Source of the DNA: an uncultured Thalassolituus sp.
Lineage (GTDB): Bacteria > Pseudomonadota > Gammaproteobacteria > Pseudomonadales > Oceanobacteraceae
Direction of reading: 5' to 3'
DNA length: 64,000 bases
Assembly: GCF_950066645.1 (NCBI RefSeq)
Contig: NZ_CATMFB010000017.1
Span: forward strand, 1 to 64,000
This document shows, in pieces, positions 1 to 8,452 of the stretch (its first letter is position 1; the number at the start of each line of letters is the position of its first letter). The position numbers were made by a program, and so were the translations under genes. The notes beneath the pieces are model-generated. The model was given only the letters and a program-made list of their open reading frames with translations, did not search any database and was not told the origin of the DNA.

Positions 1-109
1 CATTGCCATTACCTGCACTCACGATAACCGCTGTTTCAGCGACCGCGGGGACGGCAACGATCAGTGCTGCGGAGATCAGGGTATTTCTGAGTAAATTGAC
101 TAATTTCAT
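1..109 (-). CDS. PstS-like periplasmic protein, N-terminal fragment (partial)
   Basis: Only the first 36 codons lie in the window; the gene runs off the left edge. The product starts MKLVNLLRNTLISAALIVAV, a typical Sec signal peptide ending near AVA, and the mature part begins ETAVIVSAGNGN. That beginning recalls small PstS-like phosphate-binding proteins that often precede a porin in marine gammaproteobacteria, but this is recall from a short stretch. The start is supported by AAGGAG at 118-123, which overlaps the stop codon of the upstream porin gene, so the two are probably co-transcribed and translationally coupled. Confidence 0.6.
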   Translation of the reverse strand, partial: MKLVNLLRNTLISAALIVAVPAVAETAVIVSAGNGN

Positions 110-121
110 ACGGCCTTCTCC

Positions 122-1234
122 TTAAAACACCAGTGCCATACCAACGCGGTAAACCATGCCGGACTCACCTTCTGCGCCACCGACGAGTTCTTCATCGTTA
201 CGCTCTGCTTCAATCTTGAAGGCGGTTGCGCTGTCATAGTCGTAGCGGACACCCAGAATTATGCTGTTTTCTTTTGATTCCGCATTTTTCTGGAGTACTC
301 CTACCACGCCGCTTTCCAGCTCATCTTCAGTGGCTACGTAAGTCAGATGGACGGTCGCCATGCCAAAGCGTTGAGCACCTCCGATCATGTAAGACACGCT
401 GTCGTTGAAAATCGCGGTTTCGTGGTCGAGGCTGGTCCACTCAGCAATCGCGGAGGTGGAGCCGTTGTCATAAGAGAACGATGCCTGATAATACTTGGTA
501 TCGGACTCATCGGCAGTAAATTCATCGCCGACGCCAGCCAGAGTTGCTCCCGCGAGGAAGTTATCGAGGGCGCGGCCGGCGGTCGGGTCCAGATCCATTG
601 AGAGCTTGGCGTTGTGATAACTGATGCGCCCGGTGATATCGCCTGATGTCAGGCTGAAGATAGCACCCCGGTTCGGATTCAGATCGAGATAGTATGTGTC
701 ACCGCCTGTTTCAAGGTCGCCACCAAAACGCCCGGTGTAAAGCTGAACATAACCATCCATGCCACCCAGAGTGAAGCGATGGGTCAGATCAATACCATTG
801 AACGAAGACAGAGCGCTCGGCAGGTAAATCAGTGAGGAAGGTGTGATCCAGTTGTAGGCGTATCCAACTTCCAGGAAATCAGAGTAATGGTACGTTGGAG
901 TGCGCAGGCGCCCCATGCGGATATCGGTATTCTCGTTCACTGAGTACGTGAAATATACCCACGAGGCCTCTGTTTTATAGTCATCGGCGCCACGGGATAC
1001 CAGCTGCACAGTTGCAGAGGTTGAATCATTCACCTGCTTAACCAATTGCAGGCCTGCGATGGTCTGGTTCGCAAATGAGAGATCGCTGTCATAGCCGTCA
1101 GACGAGATGTCATCGGTGGACGTTATGCCGGCATTAACGTTCATAAAGCCATTGATCATCAGGTCACCCGCGAGGGCACCTGAACTGATGCCAGCCAGAG
1201 CGACGGCAAGTGCAGCGGATTTAAGTCTGAGCAT
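122..1234 (-). CDS. Outer-membrane porin-like beta-barrel protein
   Basis: The 370-residue product has a signal peptide (MLRLKSAALAVALAGISSGALA, cut before GDLMINGF) and then alternating polar/apolar strands rich in Tyr, Gly and Asp. It ends in Phe (VGMALVF), the usual C-terminal signature for BAM-dependent outer-membrane insertion. It is most like general or DcaP-type porins of marine gammaproteobacteria; the substrate cannot be read from sequence. GGAA lies just upstream of the ATG. It is followed at once by a PstS-like gene and preceded by a cyclase homologue on the same strand, so an operon sensing or taking up a small anion is possible but only inferred. Confidence 0.8.
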   Translation of the reverse strand: MLRLKSAALAVALAGISSGALAGDLMINGFMNVNAGITSTDDISSDGYDSDLSFANQTIAGLQLVKQVNDSTSATVQLVSRGADDYKTEASWVYFTYSVNENTDIRMGRLRTPTYHYSDFLEVGYAYNWITPSSLIYLPSALSSFNGIDLTHRFTLGGMDGYVQLYTGRFGGDLETGGDTYYLDLNPNRGAIFSLTSGDITGRISYHNAKLSMDLDPTAGRALDNFLAGATLAGVGDEFTADESDTKYYQASFSYDNGSTSAIAEWTSLDHETAIFNDSVSYMIGGAQRFGMATVHLTYVATEDELESGVVGVLQKNAESKENSIILGVRYDYDSATAFKIEAERNDEELVGGAEGESGMVYRVGMALVF

Positions 1235-1345
1235 ATTAATGATTCCTTACAGGTAAGACTCACTAATAACCCTAGATTAACTTCCTCAGATGGCCTGTCG
1301 GGAGTGTTGCACCAAACCTGACATTCCTGTCAGCTTATATAATCA

Positions 1346-2686
1346 TCAGACTTTTTCGGTCATCGATGTGATGTGCTTGATCTGGCGTGCAATCAGAGAT
1401 TCTGTTTTTTCTGGCAGGCTGTCGAGCCAGTAGGCCGTCTGGCTGCTGCCATGGAAATCGCGGATGGCCGGGCCTTCGGTCCAGATCACGTCGTGTCCAT
1501 GTTCCATCATTTCGATCATGGTCTGGCTGACCAGTATGCGACGCTCTTCGCTCTGAGTTGCAAGGTGTGCCGCCCAGTGCACTGTGTCACCGATGAGGCT
1601 GTACTGAGTAGAAACATCGTCCTGTAAGGGTGCCATCAGGACGGGGCCCCAATGTGCGGCGATGTTAAATTCCAGCGGCAGGATCCCCGCGTTATTTTCT
1701 CGCAGGTAATCTACCAGCCCGGTAAACAGGCGGGCAGCATAAAGGCAGTGCATGGCAGCGTTGCGATCTTTATTCGGAATACCGAACAGCATCACCACGC
1801 CATCGCCCAGAAAGCGGTCGACTTTGCCGTTGTATAGCTTTGCTGCCTGAGTCAGTAAACGGTGGTACTGATTGAGCGTACGCGTTAGCTCTTCTGCAGA
1901 GAGGCGTTGCTGTAGCAGCTCGAGATCCTGGATCTCGATAAACAGCATGGCACAGTCGTAATATTTCATCGGCTCCGGAAACGGACTCTCAGAATTGCCG
2001 ATAAACTGCCCCAGGGCTTCATCCACCGCCTTTTTCTGTTCTTCACGGCGGGCAATTTCTTTCAGGGTATCGTGCAGAGAGCTGAGCTCCGGGTTATCTG
2101 GTCCCATCGGCAGACGCAGGGAGTCACCATCACGCCATTGGTTCAGGCGCAGCTGCAGTTGTCGCAGATAACGGATGTAGCGCTCGCTCAGCAGCCAGCC
2201 TGCAACTCCGCAGATCAGTGTCATCATGGCTGTCACTAGCAATGCGAGTGCGGCGAAACGTCCCGCCGAGGCGGTCGCAGGTGCGGTACTGGTATAGCCT
2301 TCAATCTGCCCGTAGAGGACGCCGTCCTGGCGGATTTCAACGGTAAGAGGCACAAGCCCTTCCTGATTTCTGCCTTTGGTCGCCAGGGGTTTGCCTTCGC
2401 GGTCGAGCAGTCGCAGTGCCGGAATACTGGCACCGGACTGCCACTCATCGAGGGTCAGATTCAGGGTGATTCTGTCGTCGCGAACGAGGCCGGGGGTCAG
2501 CAGGGCACCAAGGTGCTGTAGCTGACGTCTGTCATTGTCATTCTGTTCGCTGACGAGTTGCGTATAGAGGTGATTGTAGGTCACAGCGCTGATGATCACG
2601 CCGGAAAAGAGCACCATGACCGCTGCAAGCAGTCCCGCCCGTTGACTTGTGTTCAGTGTTTCACTGATTGAGCGGAGAATACTCAT
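1346..2686 (-). CDS. Membrane class III adenylate/guanylate cyclase homologue
   Basis: The 446-residue protein has a membrane segment near residues 17-37, a periplasmic region of about 100 residues, a second membrane segment near 145-165, a HAMP-like linker, and a C-terminal class III cyclase homology domain from about residue 235. The second metal site is present in FLGDGVVMLFG. The first metal motif, normally FxDIxGF, reads LFIEIQDLEL, so Glu replaces the usual first Asp. It may therefore be a weak or inactive cyclase acting as a sensor. It sits upstream of the porin and PstS-like genes with a gap of about 110 bases. Confidence 0.75.
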   Translation of the reverse strand: MSILRSISETLNTSQRAGLLAAVMVLFSGVIISAVTYNHLYTQLVSEQNDNDRRQLQHLGALLTPGLVRDDRITLNLTLDEWQSGASIPALRLLDREGKPLATKGRNQEGLVPLTVEIRQDGVLYGQIEGYTSTAPATASAGRFAALALLVTAMMTLICGVAGWLLSERYIRYLRQLQLRLNQWRDGDSLRLPMGPDNPELSSLHDTLKEIARREEQKKAVDEALGQFIGNSESPFPEPMKYYDCAMLFIEIQDLELLQQRLSAEELTRTLNQYHRLLTQAAKLYNGKVDRFLGDGVVMLFGIPNKDRNAAMHCLYAARLFTGLVDYLRENNAGILPLEFNIAAHWGPVLMAPLQDDVSTQYSLIGDTVHWAAHLATQSEERRILVSQTMIEMMEHGHDVIWTEGPAIRDFHGSSQTAYWLDSLPEKTESLIARQIKHITSMTEKV

Positions 2687-2864
2687 GTCACAACCTGAAA
2701 TTTCGAAATTTTCCTTAACTTTAGTGATATTATATGCCGCCCCTGCCGTAACACCAGTGAAGTGTCCCGAATGGGTGAACGAATCGACAATCCGGTCGCG
2801 TGCTGAGCGGCCGGAAAACAGAATCCGATAGATTGAATAACCGAATTAGCTACGAGGAAAGATC

Positions 2865-3035
2865 ATGAGTGATGTGAAACAGTCTCTGCAGGAAAAGCTG
2901 GAAAAGTTGGAAAAAGGCCTGTTCCTGATGAGTGTCGACCGTGTTCGCGCTCTGTCTGTTCACGAAACCGTTGAACTGATCGAAGAACTGCGCGCTGTTG
3001 TCGCCGCAGCAAAATCTGACGCAGACAAGCTCTGA
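2865..3035 (+). CDS. Small conserved-looking protein, 56 residues, unknown function
   Basis: This ORF is too short for the supplied track. It begins MSDVKQSLQEKLEKLEKGLF and ends KSDADKL. It is almost entirely charged helix, with heptad-like Leu spacing suggesting a short coiled coil. The site GAGGAAAGATC-ATG gives a strong ribosome-binding site at a good distance, and the frame ends 29 bases before serB on the same strand, so it is probably the first gene of a serB operon. I do not recognise a family. Overlapping minus-strand ORFs in the track are shadows. Confidence 0.6.
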   Translation: MSDVKQSLQEKLEKLEKGLFLMSVDRVRALSVHETVELIEELRAVVAAAKSDADKL

Positions 3036-3064
3036 GATTCTGCCAGCGATAACAGGAAGCGTCT

Positions 3065-4273
3065 GTGACTGAATTGGTATTGATCCGGGTAACTGGTGCT
3101 GACAGGCCCGGAGTCACTGCAACCATCAGCAGTATTCTCGCTCAGTACGATGTCACCATCATGGACATCGGGCAGGCGGAAATACATGACACCCTGTCTC
3201 TGGGGATTCTGGCGGCGATTCCTTCGCGTGCTGAGTCCGCACCGGTGCTCAAGGATGTGCTGTTTAAAGTGCATGAACTTGGGCTGTCGGTCAGTTTCAC
3301 ACCGGTTACCCCTGAGAGTTACGACCACTGGGTGGCTCAGCAGGGTAAGCCCCGCCATATCATTACCCTGTTGGCCCGCACGATCGAAGCCGGTGCCATT
3401 GCGCGGGTGACCACGATTGCAGCCGAGCACGGCCTGAATATTGACCAGATCAATCGTTTGTCTGGCCGGGTGCCGTTAGATAACGTCGCAGACACTACCC
3501 GCGCGTGCGTCGAGTTTTCGGTACGCGGTGCCGCAGATCAGGCGACCATGCGTGCCCAGTTCCTCGAAGCCGCCAATGAATTGGGCGTCGATATCGCCTT
3601 CCAGGAAGACGACATGTTCCGTCGTACCCGTCGGCTGGTGTGTTTTGATATGGATTCGACCCTGATCGAAACCGAGGTCATCGATGAGCTGGCCCACGCG
3701 GCAGGCGTGGGTGAACAGGTCGCGGAAATCACTGAGCGTGCAATGCAGGGCGAACTCGACTTTACCCAGAGCTTCGAGCAACGGGTGGCCTTGCTGAAAG
3801 GTCTGAGCGGTGATGTTCTGGAAGGCATTGCGGAGCGTCTGCCAGTGACTGAGGGGGCAGAGCGCCTTATCAGCAATCTGCGCGCACTGGGCTATAAAAC
3901 GGCCATTCTCTCAGGTGGATTCAACTACTTTGGCCGCTATCTGCAGAAACGACTGGGTATTGATTACGTTTTCGCCAACGAGCTGGAAATGGAAGATAAC
4001 CTGGTGACCGGCCGTGTGACCGGACGTGTGGTAGATGGTCAGCGTAAGGCTGAACTGCTGCGCGAGCTGGCTGATCAGGAAGGCATTCGTCTGGAGCAGA
4101 CGATAGCCGTCGGCGATGGCGCCAATGACCTGCCGATGCTGTCGATTGCCGGTCTGGGTATTGCGTTCCGGGCGAAGCCTCTGGTCCGCGAAAATGCCAA
4201 GCACTCCATCTCAACGCTGGGACTGGATGGCATTCTCTACCTTCTCGGGTATCACGACCGCGATATCCACTGA
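3065..4273 (+). CDS. serB: Phosphoserine phosphatase SerB
   Basis: It removes phosphate from L-phosphoserine in the last step of serine synthesis. The 402-residue protein has two N-terminal ACT-like regions (VTGADRPGVTAT and a second near residue 95), then a HAD phosphatase domain with nucleophile motif CFDMDSTLIETEVIDE, the Ser/Thr motif ILSGGF, and the late Asp motif VGDGANDLPML. This two-ACT form is the longer SerB known in Pseudomonas. The start is GTG, with AGGAAG eight bases upstream. It converges on the fimX-like gene, and the hairpin between them is palindromic. Confidence 0.95.
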   Translation: MTELVLIRVTGADRPGVTATISSILAQYDVTIMDIGQAEIHDTLSLGILAAIPSRAESAPVLKDVLFKVHELGLSVSFTPVTPESYDHWVAQQGKPRHIITLLARTIEAGAIARVTTIAAEHGLNIDQINRLSGRVPLDNVADTTRACVEFSVRGAADQATMRAQFLEAANELGVDIAFQEDDMFRRTRRLVCFDMDSTLIETEVIDELAHAAGVGEQVAEITERAMQGELDFTQSFEQRVALLKGLSGDVLEGIAERLPVTEGAERLISNLRALGYKTAILSGGFNYFGRYLQKRLGIDYVFANELEMEDNLVTGRVTGRVVDGQRKAELLRELADQEGIRLEQTIAVGDGANDLPMLSIAGLGIAFRAKPLVRENAKHSISTLGLDGILYLLGYHDRDIH

Positions 4274-4279
4274 CAGGTT

Positions 4280-4300
4280 GCCGGAGGTTCAGCCTCCGGC
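4280..4300. terminator. Palindromic hairpin between serB and fimX
   Basis: The sequence GCCGGAGG-TTCA-GCCTCCGGC forms a stem of eight to nine base pairs between two convergent genes and overlaps the last codons of the fimX-like gene. There is no clear T-run on either side, so it may be a weak bidirectional terminator or only a transcript-end stabiliser. Confidence 0.4.
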
Positions 4301-6388
4301 GTCTTCGTCCGAGAAATCATACGTCATACCGGCCTGTGGGCCCTGGACGTAATAGCCCTGAATAAAGTGCACGCCATATTGCCAGATGCTGGACACAGCT
4401 GAAGCGCTTTCAACGAAGGGCGCGATACTCTTCTTGCCGCGTTCATGGATGTCGCCCAACAGCTGCTTGAGTACTTTTCCGCTCTGGGGATTATTCTCAA
4501 GCTCCTGAGTAAACGAACCATCGATCTTAACGTAATCCAGGTCCACCTTCTCGAGCAGATCCATCGGTGACAGTTCACAGCCAAAGCGGCTGACAGCTGT
4601 GCGGATACCGACGGCATGCATCTGATAACAGAAACGTTTCGCCGGAGCGATATGCCGTACGGCGTCCTCTTCTGTCATCTGGAAAATCACTGAGTCATGC
4701 TTCAGCTCCGCCGCTTTCAGAGCAACCTGCACCCAACCAGCCAGGCCATCATCACGTAGCGAGGCACCGGTCAGGTTAATAAAAATCCGGGTCTGGTTGC
4801 CTTTGCGCTGATGAACAGAAAGCAATTTGGTGGCGTGAAGAATCACCCAGCGATCTACTTTGCGTTTCAGTTCATCACTGATATCTGCGCTCAGCAGGAA
4901 GTCACCTGCGGAAATCTCGCTACCGTCTTTGTCGGGCATACGCAGCAGAACTTCGTAGTGCTCGGCATCTTCGCCACGCAGATTGATCAGAGGCTGGAAC
5001 AGCAGTTTCAGGCGATTAGTTCTGACAGCTTCTGCCAGTTCGTCTTCCGCTTTGCGGAGTTCCTGTTCCTGATGCTCGTCTTCCGGCATGTAGAGATGGA
5101 TGCCGTTGCCGGTTCTGTCGCCTTCGCTGACCGCTTCGGCCGCATTATGGGCCTGCTGCAATGCTTCGGCAGCGGCAGGGCTGTTGTCTGTGATTAGGGT
5201 AATACCGACACTGATGGTTGGTCTGATGGTCTGCTGTTCGAGATCAACCAGCAGGCCTGCAATGGCATCGACCAGCGCCTGTGCTCGCTGCTGAGCTTCT
5301 TCTGGCTGACGCCCTGGCATCATCCAGGCAAACGCTTCATCACTGATACGGGCGGTAATATCATACTGAATGGCATGTTCACTGAGGCACGCAGCAACCG
5401 CGCGTATGACTTCATCCGACTGCTGAATACCAACCGCACGTTTGATGTTGTCAAAGCCATCGACAGAAATGTACATCAGGGTGCTGTAACTTTTCTCAAG
5501 AACGGCCTGGTCAATCGCCCGGGTCAGGCGCTCCACGAAATAGTTCTTGTTATAAAGGTTGGTAGTGGCGTCACGTATACGCAGCTCATCCAGCTCAGCC
5601 TCAAGTACCTGAGTGCTTTCTTCACGCTTGATCTGCAGTTGCGTACAGGTTTCGTCGGCATACATCGCTTCACTGAACGACATCTGCATTGGGAAGTGAG
5701 AGCCATCAGGCAGGGCTCCGGTCAGGTGCAGAACGCGCCCCTCCGGTACCACGCCCTGATATTCTTTCAGGAAGGCTTTGAAGTCGCCCTGACTTTCAGC
5801 AGCGACCATATCCATGACCGGCATTCCTTCAAGTTCTTCGACCGAGTCATAGCCAAACATTTCCAGATACGCCTGGTTTGCGTAAACGTGCATGCCATCG
5901 TGTACGTAGGCAATGGGGTCACGCGAGCTTTCAAGCAGCAGACGGCAGCGTTTTTCTGCTTCGCGCAAACGGATCTGCAGAACCCGGATATCCTGACGTA
6001 CACGCAACTGCTGAACTTCGCGTTGAATCATCAGCACCAGTGTATTGCTTTCTTCAAACGCCACCATGCCGGCGACACCCCGCAACAGGGCAGTCTCGTG
6101 CAGCATAGGTTCAACTTTACGGGGGGCGAGAATCAGTGGGATGTCGAGGTTCAGGCGATTAACCTGGTTTATCAACTCGCTGAAATCGATGCCATCCAGT
6201 TCGGGGTCGGCAACGATGACATCCCAGCGCGTAGCGCGGATGCTGTCTTCAAACTGTTGATGAGATGTGACCGTCTGTGCCCGGGTGGCCGAGCCGGAAT
6301 TGCGGATCAGGCTGATCAGCTGTTCGGCATCGTTCTGGGTTTGCGTCAGCAGCAGCAAGTGCAGCGTATCGCGGGTGGAGACGGACAT
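4289..6388 (-). CDS. fimX: FimX-like protein: receiver-like, PAS, degenerate GGDEF, degenerate EAL
   Basis: About 699 residues. Domains in order: a receiver-like fold (residues 5-120), a PAS domain (about 140-250, with RLLLESSRDPIAYVHDG), a GGDEF domain (about 275-425) whose signature site reads RISDEAF instead of GGDEF, and an EAL domain from about 440 with EVLL in place of EAL. These losses match Pseudomonas FimX, a c-di-GMP-binding effector of type IV pilus assembly and twitching. It also lies beside serB, as fimX does in P. aeruginosa. I chose the ATG at 6388 (MSVSTRDTLH) because GAGG lies just upstream; the track's extra 24 residues look untranslated. Confidence 0.85.
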   Translation of the reverse strand: MSVSTRDTLHLLLLTQTQNDAEQLISLIRNSGSATRAQTVTSHQQFEDSIRATRWDVIVADPELDGIDFSELINQVNRLNLDIPLILAPRKVEPMLHETALLRGVAGMVAFEESNTLVLMIQREVQQLRVRQDIRVLQIRLREAEKRCRLLLESSRDPIAYVHDGMHVYANQAYLEMFGYDSVEELEGMPVMDMVAAESQGDFKAFLKEYQGVVPEGRVLHLTGALPDGSHFPMQMSFSEAMYADETCTQLQIKREESTQVLEAELDELRIRDATTNLYNKNYFVERLTRAIDQAVLEKSYSTLMYISVDGFDNIKRAVGIQQSDEVIRAVAACLSEHAIQYDITARISDEAFAWMMPGRQPEEAQQRAQALVDAIAGLLVDLEQQTIRPTISVGITLITDNSPAAAEALQQAHNAAEAVSEGDRTGNGIHLYMPEDEHQEQELRKAEDELAEAVRTNRLKLLFQPLINLRGEDAEHYEVLLRMPDKDGSEISAGDFLLSADISDELKRKVDRWVILHATKLLSVHQRKGNQTRIFINLTGASLRDDGLAGWVQVALKAAELKHDSVIFQMTEEDAVRHIAPAKRFCYQMHAVGIRTAVSRFGCELSPMDLLEKVDLDYVKIDGSFTQELENNPQSGKVLKQLLGDIHERGKKSIAPFVESASAVSSIWQYGVHFIQGYYVQGPQAGMTYDFSDEDAGG

Positions 6389-6485
6389 AGTGACCTCAGT
6401 GACGGAAAACCTAGGATTATAAAATGGCTGGCGCGCGTAAAAAACGCCAGAAAGTGACAAAGCTTGTCACTTTGTGTTCAAGGTC

Positions 6486-8312
6486 TCAGAGTTTGTTCCA
6501 GAGAGAGTCGAAATCGTCTTCGATCAGACTTGAGCCGGCCCGAGAGACTGGCTGCTGCGTGGCTGGCGTCATGCCTGCGGCGCGGAACTGGAACTGACCA
6601 AAACTGCTGGTAGAGGTCAGGCTGCGGCTCAACTGATAGCGTCCCTGCAGCTCATTATGCTGAAGCTCTATCTTGTTGCCGGTACGGAATGGAATACGTG
6701 GCAGAAGTACCGTTGCGGGCTGGGCAATGGCCTTGATGGCTGGCAGTACCAGCGCGCGCATCTGTGGTCCGTTACTGCCGGTTTTCTGCAGTAAACGGGC
6801 GGCAGCAACCTCGGCTTTGGGTGCCAGAAGCTCGACCCCCAGTTGTGTTCCCTGATCACGCAGATGACGGATCCAGCGGATGACACCGACAGACCAGTGG
6901 CGGACACCGGATTCCTGAATACCTATCAGCTCACCGGCCTGAATCGACGAAGGAACTTCGCCTTCCCAGTGCAGGCAGTAGCCGCCGGGGCTGGTATTGA
7001 TCAGAACGACCGGATAGTTACTGTAGCGGACATCACTTTCACGGGCCGGGGAATTCTGGCCTTTGTGTTTGTTGATGAACTCGATGGCATCCAGATTCAT
7101 GCTTGAGTTTTCTGGCATACGTGCGCTGCCACCGGCATCAAAGGCGTCGGCCCAGATGTCATCGGAGGCGACCCGGCCGGTATCAACTGAGCGGCCGGTA
7201 TTCTGATCGCCCTCATAGGCACTCGGTTTGAAACCGAGCATGACCTGTTCGAAATCGCGGCGACCCGCCGTAAAGTAATGCAGTGCAGACAATCCCACAC
7301 ACACGGTCAGCTTGCCTTCGGTAGGCTGGCGCCGGAATGAACGCTGCCAGTGGATTCCCCAGGCCTGTACGGCGTGTGACACCAGGGTGTCGCTCATTTT
7401 GTCGGGAACCACGACGTCAGCATTGTCATCTGCTGCTGAGCGGTTCCAGCTCTTAAGACCATTCACCAGCTTGTTGGCGTTCAGGCTGCGGAAACTGGCT
7501 TTCTGTGCATCGCGGAGGTGGTGACGGTACTGGCCGGCACGGTCACGGTGCAGGTTAATGATGAAGAGCGCGCTTTCGTCGTCGGCAGGCGTCAGCTCAA
7601 CCTGTTCAGACCAGAGTTCGCAGGCTTCATAAATCATGGCCAGATCCTGCTGGCGCAGGTTGCTGGGCTTAACAGTGCCGAGCAGATGAATGCGTACAAA
7701 CACATCTTTGATACTGGTCGCAGTGCAGAGTCTGTTCTGCTGATCTTCGATCTCCAGCTTCTGCAGACGACGTGCCTCAGCCATCAGATACATCTGGTTG
7801 ATATCAAGCCAGGATCGCTCTGGTGGCTGACAATAGAGCTGGAATGCCCGCAGGATGGTCTGTGAGCTGTCGGAGATTGCCCGGTGAAGTGCCGTTGGCA
7901 GATGGCGTGGCGTTTTCTCGCCAGAGGCCATATGTTGCAGGGTATGCGCAACGACCAGCTTGTAGCCAGTGGCCAGATGTCCCTGCAGAGCCTGACTCAG
8001 ATTAGCAATTTTGAGCTGCTTATCATTCAGTGAGATTGATGATTGCAGGAAATGCTTATTCAGAACGGTACAGACTGAATAGATATACGGCCGGATAATC
8101 TCCAAGAACTCAAATCGGGTTGCCGCATGAGTTTTCCAGTTGTTCAGCTCGCGGATTGCCTGGTACAGGCGTCGTGACGCTTCCCCGGTGTTGGCCATGG
8201 GTAATGACTTGGCCCATTCGGAAAAGCTCTGTGCATTGGGTGCACAGAAAGACAGCTCTGTCTGACTGACCGTAGGGATATGTAATCTGATCGGTGAGTG
8301 TTGGCTGTCCAT
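6486..8312 (-). CDS. PilZ-domain protein (PA4958-type), c-di-GMP receptor candidate
   Basis: About 608 residues. Most of the protein is a helical region of unknown fold. Near residues 430-520 lies a PilZ-like domain: the RESDVR arginine pair, then VLINTSPGGYCLHW, which fits the (D/N)xSxxG motif, followed by RHWSVGVIRWIRH. PilZ domains bind c-di-GMP. It lies directly upstream of the fimX-like gene on the same strand, the P. aeruginosa order as I recall it. The ATG at 8312 (MDSQHSPIRL) has AGGA upstream and is preferred over the longer frame in the track. It may work with FimX in surface motility; that is inference. Confidence 0.75.
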   Translation of the reverse strand: MDSQHSPIRLHIPTVSQTELSFCAPNAQSFSEWAKSLPMANTGEASRRLYQAIRELNNWKTHAATRFEFLEIIRPYIYSVCTVLNKHFLQSSISLNDKQLKIANLSQALQGHLATGYKLVVAHTLQHMASGEKTPRHLPTALHRAISDSSQTILRAFQLYCQPPERSWLDINQMYLMAEARRLQKLEIEDQQNRLCTATSIKDVFVRIHLLGTVKPSNLRQQDLAMIYEACELWSEQVELTPADDESALFIINLHRDRAGQYRHHLRDAQKASFRSLNANKLVNGLKSWNRSAADDNADVVVPDKMSDTLVSHAVQAWGIHWQRSFRRQPTEGKLTVCVGLSALHYFTAGRRDFEQVMLGFKPSAYEGDQNTGRSVDTGRVASDDIWADAFDAGGSARMPENSSMNLDAIEFINKHKGQNSPARESDVRYSNYPVVLINTSPGGYCLHWEGEVPSSIQAGELIGIQESGVRHWSVGVIRWIRHLRDQGTQLGVELLAPKAEVAAARLLQKTGSNGPQMRALVLPAIKAIAQPATVLLPRIPFRTGNKIELQHNELQGRYQLSRSLTSTSSFGQFQFRAAGMTPATQQPVSRAGSSLIEDDFDSLWNKL

Positions 8313-8452
8313 GCAATCCTGCTGATTATTTTGTACCTGAGAAAAAGTATATAGCCCTGATGGCGTGTTTTTTCCAGCTCTAACCTGCAATTAAATCGTT
8401 TAACGCGAAGAATGTGAATTGTGTTTACATTCGGTCGCTGCCAAATAGTGCG

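Noticed and set aside
1235-1345. Terminator between cyclase and porin genes
   Set aside because: Only a weak CTGACATTCCTGTCAG inverted repeat with no T-run.
5375-6457. 360-residue plus-strand ORF opposite fimX
   Set aside because: Antisense shadow: the minus-strand frame has clear PAS and GGDEF/EAL homology; this frame has no recognisable motif or ribosome-binding site.
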